NCBI RefSeq assembly: GCF_900142175.1
Contig: NZ_FQZX01000001.1
Span: forward strand, 1,550,001 to 1,614,000
DNA length: 64,000 nucleotides
Direction of reading: 5' to 3'
Source of the DNA: Maribacter aquivivus
GTDB taxonomy: Bacteria; Bacteroidota; Bacteroidia; Flavobacteriales; Flavobacteriaceae
Shown: positions 61,353-64,000 of the stretch, in pieces
How the letters are laid out: every line of letters starts with the position of its first letter
Numbering within the stretch: the stretch's first letter is position 1
Translations under genes and position numbers: made by a program
The notes under the pieces: generated by a model
Databases searched by the model: none
What the model saw: only the letters and a program-made list of their open reading frames with translations
Told to the model about the DNA's origin: nothing

Positions 61353-62180
61353 TTAACTTTTCATCTGTGTAACTACTCTTTGTGGGAATGGTATTTCTAT
61401 ACCTGCAGCATCAAAACGATATTTTATTTCTTCTAAAACGAAGAAATGCGCAGCCCAAAAATCACCGTTATTTGCCCAAAAACGTAACGTTAGATTTACC
61501 GAACTATCTCCTAATTCACCTACATATACTTCAGGAGCTGGAGTCTTATGTATAGTTTCATACTCATTGCATATAGCTAATAGAATTTCTTTAGCTTCTT
61601 TAATATTTGAACTATAACCAATACCAACATCAATTTTATCTCTTCTAGTATCTTGAGCGTTGTAGTTTGTGATTGTATTGTTAGATAGTTGACCATTTGG
61701 TATTATCGCAATTTGATTACCAAAGGTGCTTACTTTTGTAGTAAATATTGAAATTTCTTTTACCGTCCCATCTACACCTTGAGCAGAGATAAAATCTCCT
61801 ATTCTAAAGGGTTTAAATAATAAGATAAGAACACCACCTGCGAAATTTGCCAATGAACCTTGTAGAGCTAAACCAATAGCTAAACCTGCAGATGCTAATA
61901 TAGCAACCAAAGAACTTGTATGTACTCCTAGTTGGGTAATTACCAATACGAAGAGTATTATTTTTAAAGCTATACTAATAAAGCTCTGTAAGAATGTTTC
62001 TAGTGCTAAGTCATAGTCTTTAGTTGCGAAGAATTTACGAATCATTTTATTTATGAAACGTATAAGATAGGTGCCGGCAATTAATAAAAATATTGCCCAT
62101 AATACACTTGGTAGTACCGCCCATAGCCAAGCTATCGCATTATCTGCATGCTCTTGCAGATTCATTATTTTATCCATCAT
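61353..62180 (-). CDS. Small-conductance mechanosensitive channel (MscS family)
   Basis: A 275-residue MscS protein. Three TM helices in the first 115 residues, the pore helix pattern SAGLAIGLALQGSLANFAGG, the beta domain with KPFRIGDFISAQGVDGTVKEI and IPNGQLSNNTITNYN, and a C-terminal mixed domain ending IPFPQRVVTQM. It opens under membrane tension to relieve osmotic pressure. Length and motifs match the short MscS of E. coli (about 286). Confidence 0.94.
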   Translation of the reverse strand: MMDKIMNLQEHADNAIAWLWAVLPSVLWAIFLLIAGTYLIRFINKMIRKFFATKDYDLALETFLQSFISIALKIILFVLVITQLGVHTSSLVAILASAGLAIGLALQGSLANFAGGVLILLFKPFRIGDFISAQGVDGTVKEISIFTTKVSTFGNQIAIIPNGQLSNNTITNYNAQDTRRDKIDVGIGYSSNIKEAKEILLAICNEYETIHKTPAPEVYVGELGDSSVNLTLRFWANNGDFWAAHFFVLEEIKYRFDAAGIEIPFPQRVVTQMKS

Positions 62181-62253
62181 AACTTTTATTTTTTTAAACT
62201 GCCATCTTAACCAGAAACTTATAACCTATAATTGATAAGAGGCTGAATAATTG

Positions 62254-64000
62254 TTAAATTATAGATGAAACAAGATCTAAAGCTTTGCTAGGTTCTTCTA
62301 CGGGCATTTGACAGCTACCGTGATTACAAACGTAGATGAGCGTCTTGTTCATTACATACCTATTCATTAACAATGGTAAGTTGCTAGTTTTAGCATTTGA
62401 AGCAGCAAATATAGCATTTGGGAGATAGTTCTTCATGAGGGTTTTGCATATGAGTTCAAAGTTTTCACCGATAACGACCAATTCATAGAAATTCTCACTC
62501 ATTAGCTGTGCTAAGTGAAGCCAATTAGCATGATTTTGCGGATTCTCAGTGACAGATGATTTCATAGTTTTCATCATTTTATGCAAACGACTATCGAAAT
62601 TATCTTCAGGAAAATACTTTGAAAGCTTATGTAGATTATGTGCCATCATTGAATTAGAAGACGGAATTACGTTATCTGCAACTTCCAAAGTTCTTCTAAT
62701 AAGACGGTTTTCGTTATTAGATGTAAAAAAGAATAGTCCCGTGTCAGAATCTGAGAAATTTTCAATGACATATTTTGTTAACTCTAGACTATGATCAAGC
62801 CATTTTTCGTCAAAAGAAACTTCATATAGCCCAATAAAGGCATCGATAATAGATGCGTAATCTTCTAAAAAACCATGAATAGTACTTTTTCCATTCTTGA
62901 AGTTGCGGTATAAACCACCATCTTCAGTAATCATATGCTTTAGAATAAAATTAGCATTATTAATAGCAAGGTTTAAATACTTATCGTCTTCTAGATATCT
63001 ATAAGCATCTGTAAGTCCTTTTAATGTTAAGCCGTTCCAAGAGGTTAAAATTTTATCATCTAATCTTGGTTTGTTTCTTTTTTCTCTCTCTACCTTCAAT
63101 AAAGAAAGGCATTTAGAGATGATTTGCTGTAACTCTACTTTAGTTATAGAATGATTCATTGCAATAGCTAACGCTTCTGAATCTCTTATAAGCACATAAT
63201 TCTCGTCTTCCCAATATCCATAAGAGTTAATACTGAAGTAATCACTGAAAACAGGGTAATCGTCTTTTAATAGTTCTTTTAGTTGGTCTTCTTGCCAAAC
63301 ATAAAATGCACCTTCTACTAACTTATTATCATCAGTTAAACTATCAGCATCTAAAGAAGAGTAAAATCCGTTGCTTATATCTAATAATTCTTCCTCTAGG
63401 AAAGCGATACTTTTTTCTACTATTACTTTATAGAGGTTATTGTTAGTGTTAGCATATGCATTTGCGTAAAGACTAATCAATAATCCGTTATCATATAACA
63501 TTTTCTCAAAATGGGGTACGTGCCATTTAGTATCAACAGAATACCTAGAGAACCCACCGCCAACATGATCAAATATACCGCCCCAGGCCATTCTTGTTAG
63601 GGTAGTGTTTACATATTCATTTACAGTATTATCTTGTTTTGCGTGAGAATAGTATTGTAAAAAGTTGAGGTTGGTAGGCATCATAAATTTTGGTGCCCGT
63701 TTATATCCTCCTAAAAACGTATCAAAGTATTTGGCCCAATCACTAACCATCAAATCAATTTCAGAAGCTTCAATTGTATCTTGATTTTCACCTTTTGTTA
63801 TAGCATTGATTTCTTTTAGCCCTGTTGCCATGTTTTCGGCATACCCAATAATCTTATTGGGGTCATCAACATAAAGCTGTTGCAGTTGATTCAATGCTTG
63901 TATCCATTCTTGTTTTTTGACGAAGGTTGCGCCCCAGAAAGGTCTGCCATCGGGTAGCGCAAGAATATTTAAAGGCCAGCCACCACTACCTGTCATCATT
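62254..64000 (-). CDS. Thioredoxin-domain/DUF255 YyaL-like protein (partial, N-terminus missing)
   Basis: The open frame reaches the window end; 581 residues can be read. MTGSGGWPLNILALPDGRPF is the end of the DUF255 thioredoxin-like domain found in YyaL/spermatogenesis-associated protein 20; the rest is an (alpha/alpha)6 barrel of the kind found in N-acylglucosamine epimerases, with GGIFDHVGGGFSRYSVD and HFEKMLYDNGLLISLYANAY. The CxxC of the thioredoxin domain would be upstream of the window. Function is not known; the barrel suggests a sugar or nucleotide substrate. Confidence 0.92.
   Translation of the reverse strand, partial: MMTGSGGWPLNILALPDGRPFWGATFVKKQEWIQALNQLQQLYVDDPNKIIGYAENMATGLKEINAITKGENQDTIEASEIDLMVSDWAKYFDTFLGGYKRAPKFMMPTNLNFLQYYSHAKQDNTVNEYVNTTLTRMAWGGIFDHVGGGFSRYSVDTKWHVPHFEKMLYDNGLLISLYANAYANTNNNLYKVIVEKSIAFLEEELLDISNGFYSSLDADSLTDDNKLVEGAFYVWQEDQLKELLKDDYPVFSDYFSINSYGYWEDENYVLIRDSEALAIAMNHSITKVELQQIISKCLSLLKVEREKRNKPRLDDKILTSWNGLTLKGLTDAYRYLEDDKYLNLAINNANFILKHMITEDGGLYRNFKNGKSTIHGFLEDYASIIDAFIGLYEVSFDEKWLDHSLELTKYVIENFSDSDTGLFFFTSNNENRLIRRTLEVADNVIPSSNSMMAHNLHKLSKYFPEDNFDSRLHKMMKTMKSSVTENPQNHANWLHLAQLMSENFYELVVIGENFELICKTLMKNYLPNAIFAASNAKTSNLPLLMNRYVMNKTLIYVCNHGSCQMPVEEPSKALDLVSSII

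Noticed and set aside
1..64000. CRISPR arrays, insertion sequences, prophage, integrases
   Set aside because: No evenly spaced repeats, transposase or integrase motifs were seen; gene content and composition look uniform.

Overview
The window is AT-rich chromosomal DNA from a member of the Bacteroidota, most likely a (probably marine) Flavobacteriaceae species. The evidence is a near-complete sprA (Type IX secretion translocon), an alternative complex III (ActABCDEF) operon running into an A-type cytochrome oxidase, a malic enzyme-phosphotransacetylase fusion, DUF2723, DUF2807 and SPOR proteins, weak Shine-Dalgarno signals, and many copies of the Bacteroidota -7 promoter element TAnnTTTG, several with a TTG about 19-20 bases upstream. 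No phage, insertion sequence, transposase or CRISPR array is visible.

Layout. 1-3.8 kb: the 5' end of polA (minus strand, cut by the window edge), a glycosylasparaginase divergent from cutC, a membrane metallophosphoesterase and a thioredoxin-fold protein that has lost both active-site cysteines. 3.9-9.4 kb: a large DUF2723 membrane protein, tRNA-Gln(TTG), a small unknown membrane protein and a CPA1-type antiporter. 9.5-14.6 kb: rimP-nusA-infB behind a good promoter and a terminator-like leader hairpin, then a convergent SPOR protein. 14.8-26.7 kb: the act operon continuing into coxB and coxA. This is a complete quinol-to-oxygen electron route: quinol to ACIII hemes to CuA to the heme-copper centre. 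26.8-36.5 kb: housekeeping genes (GIN-domain protein, acyl-CoA oxidase-like enzyme, ruvB, queG, an SLC45-like sugar transporter, maeB, ruvA). 36.5-45.4 kb: sprA, gcvH, a VanZ-like protein and tonB. 45.6-50.9 kb: the second respiratory cluster, with heme o synthase, two subunit III paralogues, subunit IV, a cysteine-less Sco-like protein coupled to a true Sco, DUF420 and a tiny CxxC membrane protein. It supplies the oxidase subunits and assembly factors missing from the first cluster. 50.9-60.5 kb: a MacB-type efflux locus with four ATPase-free permeases, two membrane-fusion proteins, one ATPase and one TolC, apparently made by duplicating a permease-permease-adaptor cassette. 60.6-64 kb: tsaB, an MscS channel and the 3' part of a YyaL/DUF255 gene that runs off the window.

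No stretch above 300 bases lacks a gene. The longest gaps (7443-7695, 45362-45641, 14644-14875, 9401-9621) hold terminators, promoters and small inverted repeats, listed below. I see no clearly new defence or mobile system. The least-explained items are the duplicated ABC locus, the cysteine-less redox-fold proteins, the small CAMC protein, the helix-hairpin-helix tail on ActC and the leader hairpin of rimP-nusA-infB. TM-helix counts, fold calls and paralogy statements come from reading the translations by eye.
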